From positions 748 through 64,747 of the forward strand of contig PKWL01000125.1 of assembly GCA_003133225.1 (NCBI GenBank): a stretch of 64,000 bases of DNA. The letters are read 5' to 3'. Position 1 is the stretch's first letter, and the number at the start of each line of letters is the position of its first letter. This document shows positions 48,109-57,918 of the stretch, one piece after another. Under the pieces are notes generated by a model that was not told the DNA's origin, ran no database searches, and saw only the letters and a program-made list of their open reading frames with translations. Origin of the DNA: Janthinobacterium sp. Its GTDB lineage: Bacteria > Pseudomonadota > Gammaproteobacteria > Burkholderiales > Burkholderiaceae_D. The translations under genes and the position numbers were made by a program.

Positions 48109-48984
48109 ATGACAAAGCGCAAAGGCATTATCCTGGCTGGCGGCTCCGGCACTCGGCTCCACCCTGCCACCCTGGCGATGAGCAAACAATTGCTGCCGGT
48201 GTATGACAAGCCGATGATTTATTATCCCTTGAGCACCCTGATGCTGGCGGGTCTTCGAGACATTCTGGTGATCAGCACGCCGCAAGATACACCGCGTTTT
48301 GTGCAATTGCTGGGCGATGGTTCGCAATGGGGACTCAATTTGCAATATGCCGTGCAAGCCAGCCCGGACGGCTTGGCACAAGCCTTTCTGATTGGTGAAA
48401 AATTCCTGCAGGGTGCACCGAGTGCGCTGGTGCTGGGTGACAACATTTTTTACGGGCACGACTTTACGCCACTGTTGGCCACTGCCAATGAAAACGCCAA
48501 GGGTGCCACCGTGTTTGCCTACCATGTGCAGGACCCCGAGCGTTATGGCGTAGTGGCCTTTGACGCCCAGGGTCAGGCCAGCAGCATCGAAGAAAAACCC
48601 ATCAACCCGAAAAGCAACTACGCTGTCACCGGTCTGTATTTTTACGATAGTCAGGTGGTCGAAATTGCCAAGGCGATCCAACCCAGCGCGCGCGGCGAGC
48701 TCGAGATTACCGCCGTCAACCAGGTTTATCTGGAGCAACAGCAACTCAAGGTGCAGATCATGCAACGCGGTTACGCCTGGCTCGATACCGGTACCCATGA
48801 CAGCCTGCTTGAGGCCAGCCAGTTCATCGCTACGCTGGAGCGCCGCCAGGGCCTCAAGGTTGCCTGCGTCGAAGAGATCGCATGGCGCAATGGTTTTATT
48901 GATGATGCCCAGTTGCAGCGACTGGCGCAGCCGCTGGCCAAGAATGGCTACGGCCAATACTTGCAACGCCTGCTTAAAGAATAG
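48109..48984 (+). CDS. rmlA: Glucose-1-phosphate thymidylyltransferase
   Basis: A 291-residue nucleotidyltransferase that makes dTDP-glucose, the first step to dTDP-rhamnose. The N-terminal signature is [20 protein letters not shown], then [31 protein letters not shown] and [19 protein letters not shown] follow, and [18 protein letters not shown] is near the C-terminus. Length is normal. The usual rmlBCD partners are not adjacent. Its 3' end overlaps the convergent yggS gene by 11 bp. Confidence 0.93.
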   Translation: MTKRKGIILAGGSGTRLHPATLAMSKQLLPVYDKPMIYYPLSTLMLAGLRDILVISTPQDTPRFVQLLGDGSQWGLNLQYAVQASPDGLAQAFLIGEKFLQGAPSALVLGDNIFYGHDFTPLLATANENAKGATVFAYHVQDPERYGVVAFDAQGQASSIEEKPINPKSNYAVTGLYFYDSQVVEIAKAIQPSARGELEITAVNQVYLEQQQLKVQIMQRGYAWLDTGTHDSLLEASQFIATLERRQGLKVACVEEIAWRNGFIDDAQLQRLAQPLAKNGYGQYLQRLLKE

Positions 48985-49675
48985 CTGCCTTAAGCGGCCT
49001 GCCGCCAAAGATAGCGCTGCCCACCCGCACCAGCGTGCTGCCGCAGTGGATGGCCGCCTCCAGATCGGCACTCATGCCCATGGACAAGGTATCGAGCGCC
49101 AGGCCGTGGGCGTTCAGTTCATCAAAGAGCGCTTTGACGCGGGCAAAGGTGGCACAGGCCGCGGCAAAATCAGGCGCGGGCTCCGGGATGCTCATGAGGC
49201 CGCGCAAGCGCAAATGCGGCAAGGCAATGACCTGTCTCGCCAGCGCCAATGCGTCCTGCGGCGAAACGCCTGACTTGGCTGCGCTACCATCGACGTTGAC
49301 CTGGATGCAAACCTGCAACTGTGGCAAATTGGCTGGGCGCTGCTGGCTTAAACGTTGCGCGGTTTTGAATCGATCGACGGCCTGTACCCAGTCAAAATGC
49401 GCGGCCACCAAACGGGTCTTGTTGCTCTGAACCGGACCGATGCAATGCCACTGAATGGGTAACTCGCGCAGTTGATTGATTTTCTCCAGTCCTTCCTGGA
49501 TGTAGTTTTCGCCGAAAGCAGTTTGTCCGAAACCATAGGCTTCGAGCACGGTCGCCGCAGCAACGGTCTTGGATACTGCCAACAAAGTGACTTCGGCTGG
49601 CACACGACCGGCCGCCTGACAGGCGCGTGCAATGCGCTGGTGGACGGTCGGCAGATTGGTCCCGATAATGGTCAT
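48974..49675 (-). CDS. yggS: YggS-family PLP homeostasis protein
   Basis: A 233-residue pyridoxal-phosphate-binding protein with an alanine-racemase-like barrel. The PLP Lys is in [43 protein letters not shown] and [20 protein letters not shown] are family signatures. It stands divergent to pilT, an order common in proteobacteria. It is thought to buffer PLP and keep amino-acid metabolism balanced. Confidence 0.93.
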   Translation of the reverse strand: MTIIGTNLPTVHQRIARACQAAGRVPAEVTLLAVSKTVAAATVLEAYGFGQTAFGENYIQEGLEKINQLRELPIQWHCIGPVQSNKTRLVAAHFDWVQAVDRFKTAQRLSQQRPANLPQLQVCIQVNVDGSAAKSGVSPQDALALARQVIALPHLRLRGLMSIPEPAPDFAAACATFARVKALFDELNAHGLALDTLSMGMSADLEAAIHCGSTLVRVGSAIFGGRPLKAAIL

Positions 49676-49711
49676 AATTATCCCGAGCGTAACAAATTAC
49701 CGGGGCACTTC

Positions 49712-50755
49712 ATGGACATTACCCAACTATTGGCGTTTAGCGTTAAAAACAAGGCGTCTGACCTGCACCTCTCCTCGGGGTTGCCGCCCATGATTCGCGT
49801 CAACGGCGACGTGCGCCGCATCAACGTGGAGGCGCTTGATCACAAGCAGGTGCATGCCATGGTTTATGACATCATGAACGATGCCCAGCGCAAGTCCTAC
49901 GAGGAGTTTCTGGAGGTTGATTTTTCATTCGAGATCGAAGGACTGGCGCGCTTTCGGGTCAACGCCTACAACCAGCAACGCGGCGCCGGGGCGGTGTTCC
50001 GAACCATCCCCAGCAAAATACTCACGTTGGAACAATTGAATGCGCCCAAGATTTTCGGCGAGTTGGCCTTGAAGCCGCGCGGTCTGGTGCTGGTCACCGG
50101 CCCCACCGGTTCGGGCAAATCAACCACGCTGGCAGCGATGGTCAACTATCTCAACGAGACCGAGTTTGGCCACATCCTGACGGTCGAAGACCCGATCGAG
50201 TTCGTCCATGAATCCAAAAAATGCCTGATCAACCAGCGCGAGGTGGGCACCCATACCCTGAGCTTTGCTGCTGCGCTCCGCTCCGCGCTGCGCGAAGACC
50301 CGGATGCCATTCTGGTGGGTGAAATGCGTGACCTCGAAACCATCCGTCTGGCCATGACGGCAGCCGAAACCGGCCACCTGGTGTTTGGCACGCTGCACAC
50401 CTCCAGCGCTGCCAAAACCATCGACCGGATCATTGATGTGTTTCCGGCGGAAGAAAAAGAAATGGTGCGCGCCATGTTGAGCGAGTCATTGCAAGCAGTG
50501 ATCTCGCAAACGCTGTGCAAAACCAAAGACGGCCAGAGTCGGGTGGCGGCGCACGAGATCATGCTGGGCACCAGCGCCATCCGCAACCTGATCCGCGAAG
50601 CCAAAGTGGCGCAGATGTATTCGAGCATTCAGACCGGCAACAGTGTGGGCATGCAAACACTGGATCAAAATCTAACCGATCTGGTCAAGCGCAACGTCAT
50701 CAGCCCGGCCGAGGCGCGCTCCAAAGCCAAGATTCCAGAGAACTTTCCCGGCTAA
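49712..50755 (+). CDS. pilT: PilT, twitching motility retraction ATPase
   Basis: A 347-residue hexameric ATPase that retracts type IV pili. Walker A GPTGSGKST is at residues 130-138; the Asp box VEDPIEF, Walker B-like ILVGEMRDLETI and the His box GHLVFGTLHTSSAAKTIDRI follow. The C-terminal AIRNLIREAKV is the PilT helix needed for retraction. ATG 49712 gives the standard length; open sequence upstream overlaps yggS and is not coding. Confidence 0.96.
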   Translation: MDITQLLAFSVKNKASDLHLSSGLPPMIRVNGDVRRINVEALDHKQVHAMVYDIMNDAQRKSYEEFLEVDFSFEIEGLARFRVNAYNQQRGAGAVFRTIPSKILTLEQLNAPKIFGELALKPRGLVLVTGPTGSGKSTTLAAMVNYLNETEFGHILTVEDPIEFVHESKKCLINQREVGTHTLSFAAALRSALREDPDAILVGEMRDLETIRLAMTAAETGHLVFGTLHTSSAAKTIDRIIDVFPAEEKEMVRAMLSESLQAVISQTLCKTKDGQSRVAAHEIMLGTSAIRNLIREAKVAQMYSSIQTGNSVGMQTLDQNLTDLVKRNVISPAEARSKAKIPENFPG

Positions 50756-50780
50756 GCACGGCTTTTATCAGGAGAACACC

Positions 50781-51917
50781 TTGGAACGCGATCAAGCCAC
50801 CAAATTCATCAATGATCTGCTCAAGCTGATGGTCAGTCGCAACGGGAGCGACTTGTTCATCACCGCTGATTTTCCGCCCGCCGTCAAGGTCGATGGCAAG
50901 ATCACCAAGCTCTCGCCGCAGCCGCTCAGCGCCGCGCATACTTTGGCGCTGGCGCGTTCGGTCATGAGTGACAAGCAGGTGGCCGAGTTTGAGCGCACCA
51001 AAGAATGCAACTTTGCCATCGCGCCGTCAGGCATCGGGCGTTTTCGCGTCAGTGCTTTTATTCAGCAGGGCCAGGTTGGTATGGTGTTGCGAGTGATCCC
51101 CATGACCCTGCCCACGATTGACGGGTTGGACGTGCCGCAAGTGCTCAAAGAAATAGTGATGTCCAAGCGCGGCCTGTGCATCATGGTGGGTGCCACCGGT
51201 TCGGGCAAATCAACCACGCTGGCGGCGATGGTGGACTGGCGCAACGAGAACTCGTTTGGTCACATCATCACGATTGAAGACCCGATCGAGTTTGTGCATC
51301 CGCACAAAAACTGTGTCGTGACGCAGCGTGAGGTCGGCACCGACACTGACAGTTGGGATGCGGCGCTAAAAAACACCTTGCGTCAGGCGCCGGATGTGAT
51401 TTTGATGGGCGAGATTCGCGACCGCGAAACCATGGAGCACGCTGTTGCCTTTGCCGAAACCGGGCATTTGTGCCTGGCCACGTTGCACGCCAACAGTGCC
51501 AACCAGGCGCTCGACCGGATCGTCAACTTCTTTCCGGAAGAGCGCCGTGCCCAGTTGCTGATGGATTTGTCTCTCAATCTCAAGGCGCTGGTGTCACAGA
51601 GGCTGATTCCCAAGCAGGACGGCAAGGGTCGCGCGGCAGTGGTAGAGATCATGCTCAACTCGCCCCTGATTTCCGACCTGATTTTCAAGGGTGAAGTGGC
51701 CGAGATCAAGGAGATCATGAAAAAAAGCCGTAATTTGGGGATGCAAACCTTTGACCAGGCTTTGTTTGACGCTTATGAAGCCAACGTCATCACTTATGAA
51801 GACGCCTTGCGCAATGCCGATTCACTCAATGACTTGCGGCTGCAAATCAAGCTCAATAGCCATCGCGGCAAGAACCAGGATTTGAGTGCTGGTACTGAAA
51901 ACTTTTCCATCGTATAA
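50781..51917 (+). CDS. pilU: PilU, accessory pilus retraction ATPase
   Basis: A 378-residue PilT homologue. Walker A GATGSGKST starts at residue 137; VILMGEIRDRETM and GHLCLATLHANSANQALDRI follow. The start is TTG 50781 with AGGAGA at 50770-50775; no ATG suits. It lies 25 bp after pilT and is presumably co-transcribed. PilU works with PilT for forceful retraction. The LRLQIKLNSHRGKNQDLSAG tail is typical of PilU. Confidence 0.95.
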   Translation: MERDQATKFINDLLKLMVSRNGSDLFITADFPPAVKVDGKITKLSPQPLSAAHTLALARSVMSDKQVAEFERTKECNFAIAPSGIGRFRVSAFIQQGQVGMVLRVIPMTLPTIDGLDVPQVLKEIVMSKRGLCIMVGATGSGKSTTLAAMVDWRNENSFGHIITIEDPIEFVHPHKNCVVTQREVGTDTDSWDAALKNTLRQAPDVILMGEIRDRETMEHAVAFAETGHLCLATLHANSANQALDRIVNFFPEERRAQLLMDLSLNLKALVSQRLIPKQDGKGRAAVVEIMLNSPLISDLIFKGEVAEIKEIMKKSRNLGMQTFDQALFDAYEANVITYEDALRNADSLNDLRLQIKLNSHRGKNQDLSAGTENFSIV

Positions 51918-51937
51918 CCCTCACCAACAGGCCCATC

Positions 51938-52864
51938 ATGCCCAATATCAATACCAAAACATATCCCTCAACCCCGTCACGCAAGGTCGCCTTTTTAGGG
52001 TTGGGCGTGATGGGTTACCCCATGGCCGGACATCTGGCGCTGGCTGGGCACCAGGTCACGGTGTACAACCGCACCGCCGCCAAGGCAAAAGCGTGGTGCC
52101 AGGAATTTGCCCGCACCAGCGGTCAAAATCAGGCGATCAAGCAAGCTACCACGCCCAGGCTCGCGGTGCAACAGGCGGAACTTGTTTTCTGTTGCGTTGG
52201 CAACGACGACGATTTGCGTAGCGTCACGCTCGGTGCCGACGGTGCCTTTGCCGGCATGGCAACAGGGGCTGTGTTTGTCGATCACACCACCGCTTCAGCC
52301 AGCGTCGCGCGAGAGCTCTACGGTGCGGCTAAAAACCTCGGCCTGCAGTTTGTCGATGCGCCGGTGTCGGGTGGCCAGGCCGGCGCGCAAAACGGACTGC
52401 TCACGGTGATGTGTGGCGGCGACCAGGCCGCATTTGACACCGCCCAACCGGTCGCCATGGCTTTCTCCAAGGCGTTTACGCTGCTGGGTCAAAGTGGCTC
52501 CGGCCAACTTGCCAAGATGGTCAATCAGATTTGCATTGCGGGCCTGGTGCAGGGCTTGAGCGAGGCGATTGCCTTTGGCCAACAGGCCGGGCTCGACATG
52601 CTACAGGTGCTTGAAGTGATTGGTAAAGGGGCAGCGCAAAGCTGGCAGCTCGACAACCGTGGCAAAACCATGATCGCCGATCAATTTGATTTTGGTTTTG
52701 CCGTTGACTGGATGCGCAAAGACCTGGGCCTGGTGCTCGATGAGGCCAAGCGCAATGGTGCGCGCCTGCCAGTGACGGCGCTGGTGGATCAGTTTTACGC
52801 CGACGTGCAGCACATGGGCGGCCAGCGCTGGGATACCTCCAGCCTGATCAAGCGCCTGCGCTGA
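51938..52864 (+). CDS. 3-hydroxyisobutyrate-dehydrogenase-family oxidoreductase
   Basis: A 308-residue NAD(P)-dependent beta-hydroxyacid dehydrogenase. The Rossmann motif is VAFLGLGVMGYPMAGHLAL; FVDAPVSGGQAGAQNGLLTV and KMVNQICIAGLVQGLSEAI, with the catalytic Lys, follow; RMC-like DWMRKDLGLVLDEAKRNGA is near the C-terminus. The substrate could be 3-hydroxyisobutyrate, tartronate semialdehyde or a related acid. It starts 20 bp after pilU, though a functional link is not evident. Confidence 0.88.
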   Translation: MPNINTKTYPSTPSRKVAFLGLGVMGYPMAGHLALAGHQVTVYNRTAAKAKAWCQEFARTSGQNQAIKQATTPRLAVQQAELVFCCVGNDDDLRSVTLGADGAFAGMATGAVFVDHTTASASVARELYGAAKNLGLQFVDAPVSGGQAGAQNGLLTVMCGGDQAAFDTAQPVAMAFSKAFTLLGQSGSGQLAKMVNQICIAGLVQGLSEAIAFGQQAGLDMLQVLEVIGKGAAQSWQLDNRGKTMIADQFDFGFAVDWMRKDLGLVLDEAKRNGARLPVTALVDQFYADVQHMGGQRWDTSSLIKRLR

Positions 52865-52873
52865 AAAAGGCGC

Positions 52874-52913
52874 TTCGTGGCAGTTCGATACCGCTCCGTT
52901 AGGCTGCCACGAA
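52874..52913. terminator. Bidirectional terminator between convergent genes
   Basis: TTCGTGGCAG (52874-52883) and CTGCCACGAA (52904-52913) pair perfectly around a 20-base loop. On the minus strand GCGCCTTTTTC follows, giving a T-run for the dolP transcript; on the plus strand no T-run follows. It lies between the dehydrogenase and dolP stops. Confidence 0.6.
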
Positions 52914-52916
52914 ACC

Positions 52917-53555
52917 CTACTTCTTGACTTCAACCGGCGCTGGTTTGGGCAGCATGTTTTGCAACTCTTCTTCGCTGATGATCTCCAACACCCGGACCAC
53001 CTTGAGTACACCGCTGGTGCTGCGGGCGATGTTGGTGGCATGGTCGGCCTCGCGCTGGGTGATGCGTCCCATCAAATAAACCGTGCCACGTTCGGTCACC
53101 ACTTTGAAGGCATTGGCAAACAGGTCTTTGCTGTCGACCAGACTGGCCTTGATTTTGCCGGTTATGTAAGTATCGGAAGAGCGTTGACTTAGCGAGGCGT
53201 TGCCGGCAATGGCAAGCTCATTGACAATCTTCCGCATATTCTCGACCTGGGCTACCACTTGTTCCACCCGTTGCTTGTCTTGCTCGGTCGGCACCTCACC
53301 GGTTAACAGCACCTGCCGGTTGTAACTGGTGACGTTGACGTGAACGCGTTCCCCCAGGCTATCGCGTACGCGACTAGCCGCGCGCAGCTCAATGCCCTCG
53401 TCTTCGAGCTGGGTACCTGAGGTTCGGCGGTCAGTCGCCACCAGGGAGCCCATCACGGCACCGCCCAGGATGACTGGCACACAGGCGCTCAAGCTCGCGA
53501 TGATGCAGGACGTTAATGTCAGCAGCGTCAAAAGTTTTCGAGTGGTAAATTTCAT
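52917..53555 (-). CDS. dolP: BON-domain lipoprotein, DolP (YraP) type
   Basis: A 212-residue lipoprotein with a signal peptide ending at the lipobox LSAC. Two BON domains follow (VRDSLGERVHVNVTSYNRQV and KASLVDSKDLFANAFKVVTE regions), as in DolP, which helps outer-membrane integrity. I used ATG 53555 in place of the TTG two codons earlier. It lies downstream of the SIS-domain gene with a 4-bp shift, in the conserved rsmI-yraN-diaA-dolP neighbourhood. Confidence 0.88.
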   Translation of the reverse strand: MKFTTRKLLTLLTLTSCIIASLSACVPVILGGAVMGSLVATDRRTSGTQLEDEGIELRAASRVRDSLGERVHVNVTSYNRQVLLTGEVPTEQDKQRVEQVVAQVENMRKIVNELAIAGNASLSQRSSDTYITGKIKASLVDSKDLFANAFKVVTERGTVYLMGRITQREADHATNIARSTSGVLKVVRVLEIISEEELQNMLPKPAPVEVKK

Positions 53556-53557
53556 GA

Positions 53558-54187
<630 letters not shown>

Positions 54188-54565
54188 TTAAGCGTCAAAC
54201 GCCGCCTGTAACCATTCAATGCGCTCGCCCTGCAAAAGCACCACATCAAAGCGGCACGGTGGCGGCTGGACAAAGCGTAGCAGGTAATGCCGGGCGGCAA
54301 AAATAATGCGCCGTTGCTTGACGCAGCCGACACTGGCAGCAGCGCCCCCATGGCTGGCATTTTTACGCTGGCGCACTTCAACGAAAACAAGGGTGCCGTC
54401 GCTGGCGCGCATGATCAAGTCAATTTCCCCGCCACCGCGCCCGGGCGTCCGATAATTGCGCAATAGCAGGCGCAACCCGGCCTGCTGCAAATGGCGCAAG
54501 GCGGCGTCTTCAGCGACGTCGCCGGTTTGTTTGGTCGTGCTGACCTTGATTGGAGGGAACCCCAT
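54188..54565 (-). CDS. yraN: YraN-family nuclease-fold protein
   Basis: A 125-residue UPF0102 protein with the restriction-endonuclease-like core: GDVAEDAALRHLQQAGLRLL, NYRTPGRGGGEIDLIMRASD and LVFVEVRQRKNASHGGAA, containing the Glu, Asp and ExK-like residues (here EVRQR, with Arg-Gln-Arg following). Its cellular role is unsettled. The ATG begins at 54565, the same base pair as the likely rsmI start on the other strand. Confidence 0.88.
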   Translation of the reverse strand: MGFPPIKVSTTKQTGDVAEDAALRHLQQAGLRLLLRNYRTPGRGGGEIDLIMRASDGTLVFVEVRQRKNASHGGAAASVGCVKQRRIIFAARHYLLRFVQPPPCRFDVVLLQGERIEWLQAAFDA

Positions 54566-55515
54566 TGACTGCTGCGAATGCCTTTGCTGCTACGTCTGCC
54601 TACACCCATGCCTTGATCGCCGCGCATGAGGCTGCGGCTGGTCAGAATTATCCGCCCGGTGCGCTCTACGTGGTGGCGACACCGATTGGCAATCTGGCCG
54701 ACATCACATTGCGGGCGCTGCATGTGCTGCAACTTGCCGACACCATTGCCTGCGAGGACACGCGCCACACCCAGGCTTTGCTGCGGGCTTATGGCATCGA
54801 CAAGTCAGCTGCGCAATTGCTCGGCGTCCACCAGCACAATGAGGCGCAAGCGGCACAAATCGTGATCGAACGCCTGCACCAAGGTGAACGCGTCGCTTAC
54901 GCCAGCGACGCCGGTACCCCCGCCATCAGCGATCCGGGCGCACGCCTGGTTGCCACCGTGCGCCAGCAGCGCTTGCCGGTGATTCCGCTGCCCGGAGCCA
55001 GCTCCGTGACCACCGCGCTGAGCGTGGCCGGTATTGCCAGCGATGCCAGCCAGCACGGTGAGTTTGTCTTTGTTGGTTTCTTATCCACCAAGAGCAGCGA
55101 GCGGGCCAGTGCGATCGAGGCGCTGGCGCTGGAAGCGCGCACGGTGGTGTTGCTCGAAGCGCCGCACCGCATTGAGGCGCTGGCGGCGGCCCTGGAACCG
55201 CTGGGAACTCGATCACTGACCATCGGGCGTGAACTCACCAAGCAGTTTGAAGAAATCGCGACCGTTGCCGCCGGTGATTTTGTCCAATGGCTGGCTGCTG
55301 AGGCCAATCGCAGCCGCGGTGAATTTGTGCTGGTGCTGCACCCAATTGCCGTCGCCAGTAAGCCCGACGCAGCGCAACGCATCCTGCAACTGCTGTTAAA
55401 TGAGTTGCCCCTAAAGACCGCGGTCAAGCTGACCGCCGAGATTACCGGTGCTGCGCGCAATACTTTGTACGAGGCCGCACTGGCATTGAAAAACGAGTTA
55501 CTTGATACACACTGA
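54565..55515 (+). CDS. rsmI: RsmI, 16S rRNA 2'-O-ribose methyltransferase
   Basis: A 316-residue enzyme that methylates C1402 of 16S rRNA with RsmH. YVVATPIGNLADITLRAL, CEDTRHTQALLRAYGI, YASDAGTPAISDPGARLV and IPLPGASSVTTALSVAG are diagnostic of the tetrapyrrole-methylase-like fold. No ATG fits. TTG 54565 is favoured because GGAGGG at 54552-54557 lies 7 bases upstream; TTG 54550 is a second option. The first 30 residues are a poorly conserved extension. The 3' end overlaps the convergent PilB-like gene by 18 bp. Confidence 0.9.
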   Translation: MTAANAFAATSAYTHALIAAHEAAAGQNYPPGALYVVATPIGNLADITLRALHVLQLADTIACEDTRHTQALLRAYGIDKSAAQLLGVHQHNEAQAAQIVIERLHQGERVAYASDAGTPAISDPGARLVATVRQQRLPVIPLPGASSVTTALSVAGIASDASQHGEFVFVGFLSTKSSERASAIEALALEARTVVLLEAPHRIEALAAALEPLGTRSLTIGRELTKQFEEIATVAAGDFVQWLAAEANRSRGEFVLVLHPIAVASKPDAAQRILQLLLNELPLKTAVKLTAEITGAARNTLYEAALALKNELLDTH

Positions 55516-57918
55516 CCGGACCATTTTCAGATCAGTCAGCCCCATCATGATTTTCTCCATGCCGTCCATCTTCAGGGTGCGCATACCGCCTTCCACGGCG
55601 GCGGAAAAAATCTCTGCCACCCGCGCGCGCTCCTGGATCAGCTTCTTGATGTCGTCGGAGGCAATCAGCAATTCGTGCAGGCCGATGCGGCCTTTGTAGC
55701 CGGTTTTGTTGCACTTGTCGCAACCGACATGGCGGTAAAACTTGAGCTGGCCGTCCTGGTCGTAGCTCTGGTGCCAACTGTCGATCAATTTTTTGGTTTC
55801 ACCCGCGTAGTCCGCCGCCCAGACCGCGCTGTGGCGCAGTTCATCCGAATATTCGACTGCAAACAAGCGCAGTTCCTCAGCGTCTGGCACATAGGACTCT
55901 TTGCATTCGCACAGTTTTTTGGCCAGGCGTTGTGCCAGAATTCCAAGCAAGGCATCGGCAAAGTTGAACGGATCCATGCCCATGTCGAGCAAGCGCGTGA
56001 TCGACTCGGGTGCCGAATTGGTGTGCAAGGTGGAGAACACCAGGTGGCCGGTCAGCGAGGCTTCCACGCCCATCGCCACCGTTTCATGGTCGCGCGATTC
56101 ACCTACCATGATGATGTCGGGGTCGGCGCGCAGGAAGGCCCGCATGATAAGCGCAAAGTCAATGCCGGCTTTGCGGTTGATCTGCACCTGACGCAGACCT
56201 TTTTGCGTGATTTCAACCGGGTCTTCGGCGGTCCAGATTTTGGTGTCGGGTGTGTTCAGGTGTTTGAGGATGGAGTGCAGTGTGGTGGTTTTGCCGGAAC
56301 CGGTGGGGCCGCACACGTAGAACAAGCCATAGGGCTTCTCAATCGTGCGAAGGACACGCTCCATGTTGTGCGGGGTCAGCCCCAGCTTATCCATCGGAAT
56401 GGGCTCGCCACCGGCCAATATGCGCATGACCACATCCTCCACACCACCGGCTGAGGGAATGGTGGCAACGCGCAGTTCAATGTCGATCGGACCGTATTTT
56501 TTGAACTTGATTTTTCCGTCCTGTGGTCGGCGCCGCTCGGAGATGTCGAGGTCGCACATAATCTTCAGGCGCGTCACCATGGCTTGGCGAAAATGCGCTG
56601 GCACCTCGACGTAAGGCTGCAAACTGCCATCAATGCGGAAACGGATGCCGGTTTTGAGCTTGCCCGGCATGGGCTCGATATGAATGTCGGAGGCCTTCTG
56701 GTTGAAGGCGTCGATGATGACCTTGTTGACGAACTTGACCAGTTCATTGTCGGCTGCGGCGGACTCGAGCGAATCGTCATAGCTGCCTTCATCGATGGCC
56801 GTACCGTCCATGTCGGCCAACAATTCGTCAATTGAGCCCCCCTCTACCGCCACCCCAAAAATCTGCCCCAGGGTTTCTGCAAATTCGGCCTGCGTGGTGA
56901 CGCGATAGGAAAATTTGCCGCTGCGCGGGAACACCTGCGGCACGATGCGGGAGCTGCGTACGGCTTCCGGATCCAGACACATAACAACCAGCCCGTTGGG
57001 CGACTCTTCCAGCGGAATCCAGCCTTGCTCTTTGATGAACTCACGCTTGAGCGCACCGTGCAGCAGCTCGGAACGAATTCGACCGGCGCCAAAAGGCTCG
57101 TAGGGCACACCAAAATATTTGGCCAGGGCTGCCCCAATCTGGGCTGGGCGCACCTTGTAGTGGTGCAGTAATTCAAACTCAACCGTTTGGCCTTGGTCGC
57201 GCGCTACTTGCAAACACTGCTGTAACTCTTGCGATGTCATGATGCCGTCGGTAACCAGACCATCGTATTTGGTGGGGCGCTGCCGCGCCGCTTCATCGGC
57301 TTTTTGCACGCGTTGGCGAATCGCCGTTGCCAGTGTCTTGCACAACTCCAGAATACCTTCAACGTCGAGTTCGCCAAAGGGTTGGCTGTTTTTATTATTA
57401 ATGACCTGCAGCACGCCCAGCAGGGTGTCGCCTTCAAGGATGGGCGCGACCAGCATCTGGCGGGTTCGGTAGCCCGAGCGTTTGTCAACTTCCTTAAGAA
57501 AAGTCAGCGCCGGGTGAATCTGTTTGAGTGCCTCGTCGTCATAAACGTCGCTCAGGTTGAGCAGTTGGTGGCTGAAGGCGACGTAGCCGGCAATACTTTG
57601 CGGCGTGATCGGCAGCCTCAGATCGCGGCTGCTGTTGAGACCAGTCTTGACCTTGGAAATAATCGCCGTTCGATCTTCGTTTACAGCATAGAGCGTCAGG
57701 CGATCGGCATTGAAGAGCTGGCAGATATCCTGACTGGCTTCGAGCATGATCTGCTCTACATTTTCAGTCTCGTGAATGCGCGCCGTGACATGCTGGAGCT
57801 GTTTGTAAAAAAGCGCCTCAAACGTCATGCCGCGTTTATCCGCGTGCAAATGCTGGGCGTCAAATAAACCAGGAGCCGAATTTTTTTCCGTTTCAGTCGG
57901 TTTTATCACTGCGTTCAT
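55498..57918 (-). CDS. GAF-domain PilB/GspE-like secretion ATPase
   Basis: An 806-residue protein. Residues about 30-200 form a GAF sensor domain (IMLEASQDICQLFNADRLTL, GVLQVINNKNSQPFGELDVE). An MshE-like N domain follows near residues 230-350 (LLHHYKVRPAQIGAALAKYF). The type II/IV secretion ATPase is C-terminal: Walker A GPTGSGKTTT at residue 537, IIMVGESRDHETVAMGVEAS and LTGHLVFSTLHTNSAPESIT. Paired cysteines (LCECKES, CDKCNKTGYKGRIG) form the usual zinc site. The GAF fusion suggests ligand-controlled activity. It shares a 4-bp overlap with the phosphodiesterase gene upstream. Confidence 0.88.
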   Translation of the reverse strand: MNAVIKPTETEKNSAPGLFDAQHLHADKRGMTFEALFYKQLQHVTARIHETENVEQIMLEASQDICQLFNADRLTLYAVNEDRTAIISKVKTGLNSSRDLRLPITPQSIAGYVAFSHQLLNLSDVYDDEALKQIHPALTFLKEVDKRSGYRTRQMLVAPILEGDTLLGVLQVINNKNSQPFGELDVEGILELCKTLATAIRQRVQKADEAARQRPTKYDGLVTDGIMTSQELQQCLQVARDQGQTVEFELLHHYKVRPAQIGAALAKYFGVPYEPFGAGRIRSELLHGALKREFIKEQGWIPLEESPNGLVVMCLDPEAVRSSRIVPQVFPRSGKFSYRVTTQAEFAETLGQIFGVAVEGGSIDELLADMDGTAIDEGSYDDSLESAAADNELVKFVNKVIIDAFNQKASDIHIEPMPGKLKTGIRFRIDGSLQPYVEVPAHFRQAMVTRLKIMCDLDISERRRPQDGKIKFKKYGPIDIELRVATIPSAGGVEDVVMRILAGGEPIPMDKLGLTPHNMERVLRTIEKPYGLFYVCGPTGSGKTTTLHSILKHLNTPDTKIWTAEDPVEITQKGLRQVQINRKAGIDFALIMRAFLRADPDIIMVGESRDHETVAMGVEASLTGHLVFSTLHTNSAPESITRLLDMGMDPFNFADALLGILAQRLAKKLCECKESYVPDAEELRLFAVEYSDELRHSAVWAADYAGETKKLIDSWHQSYDQDGQLKFYRHVGCDKCNKTGYKGRIGLHELLIASDDIKKLIQERARVAEIFSAAVEGGMRTLKMDGMEKIMMGLTDLKMVRSVCIK

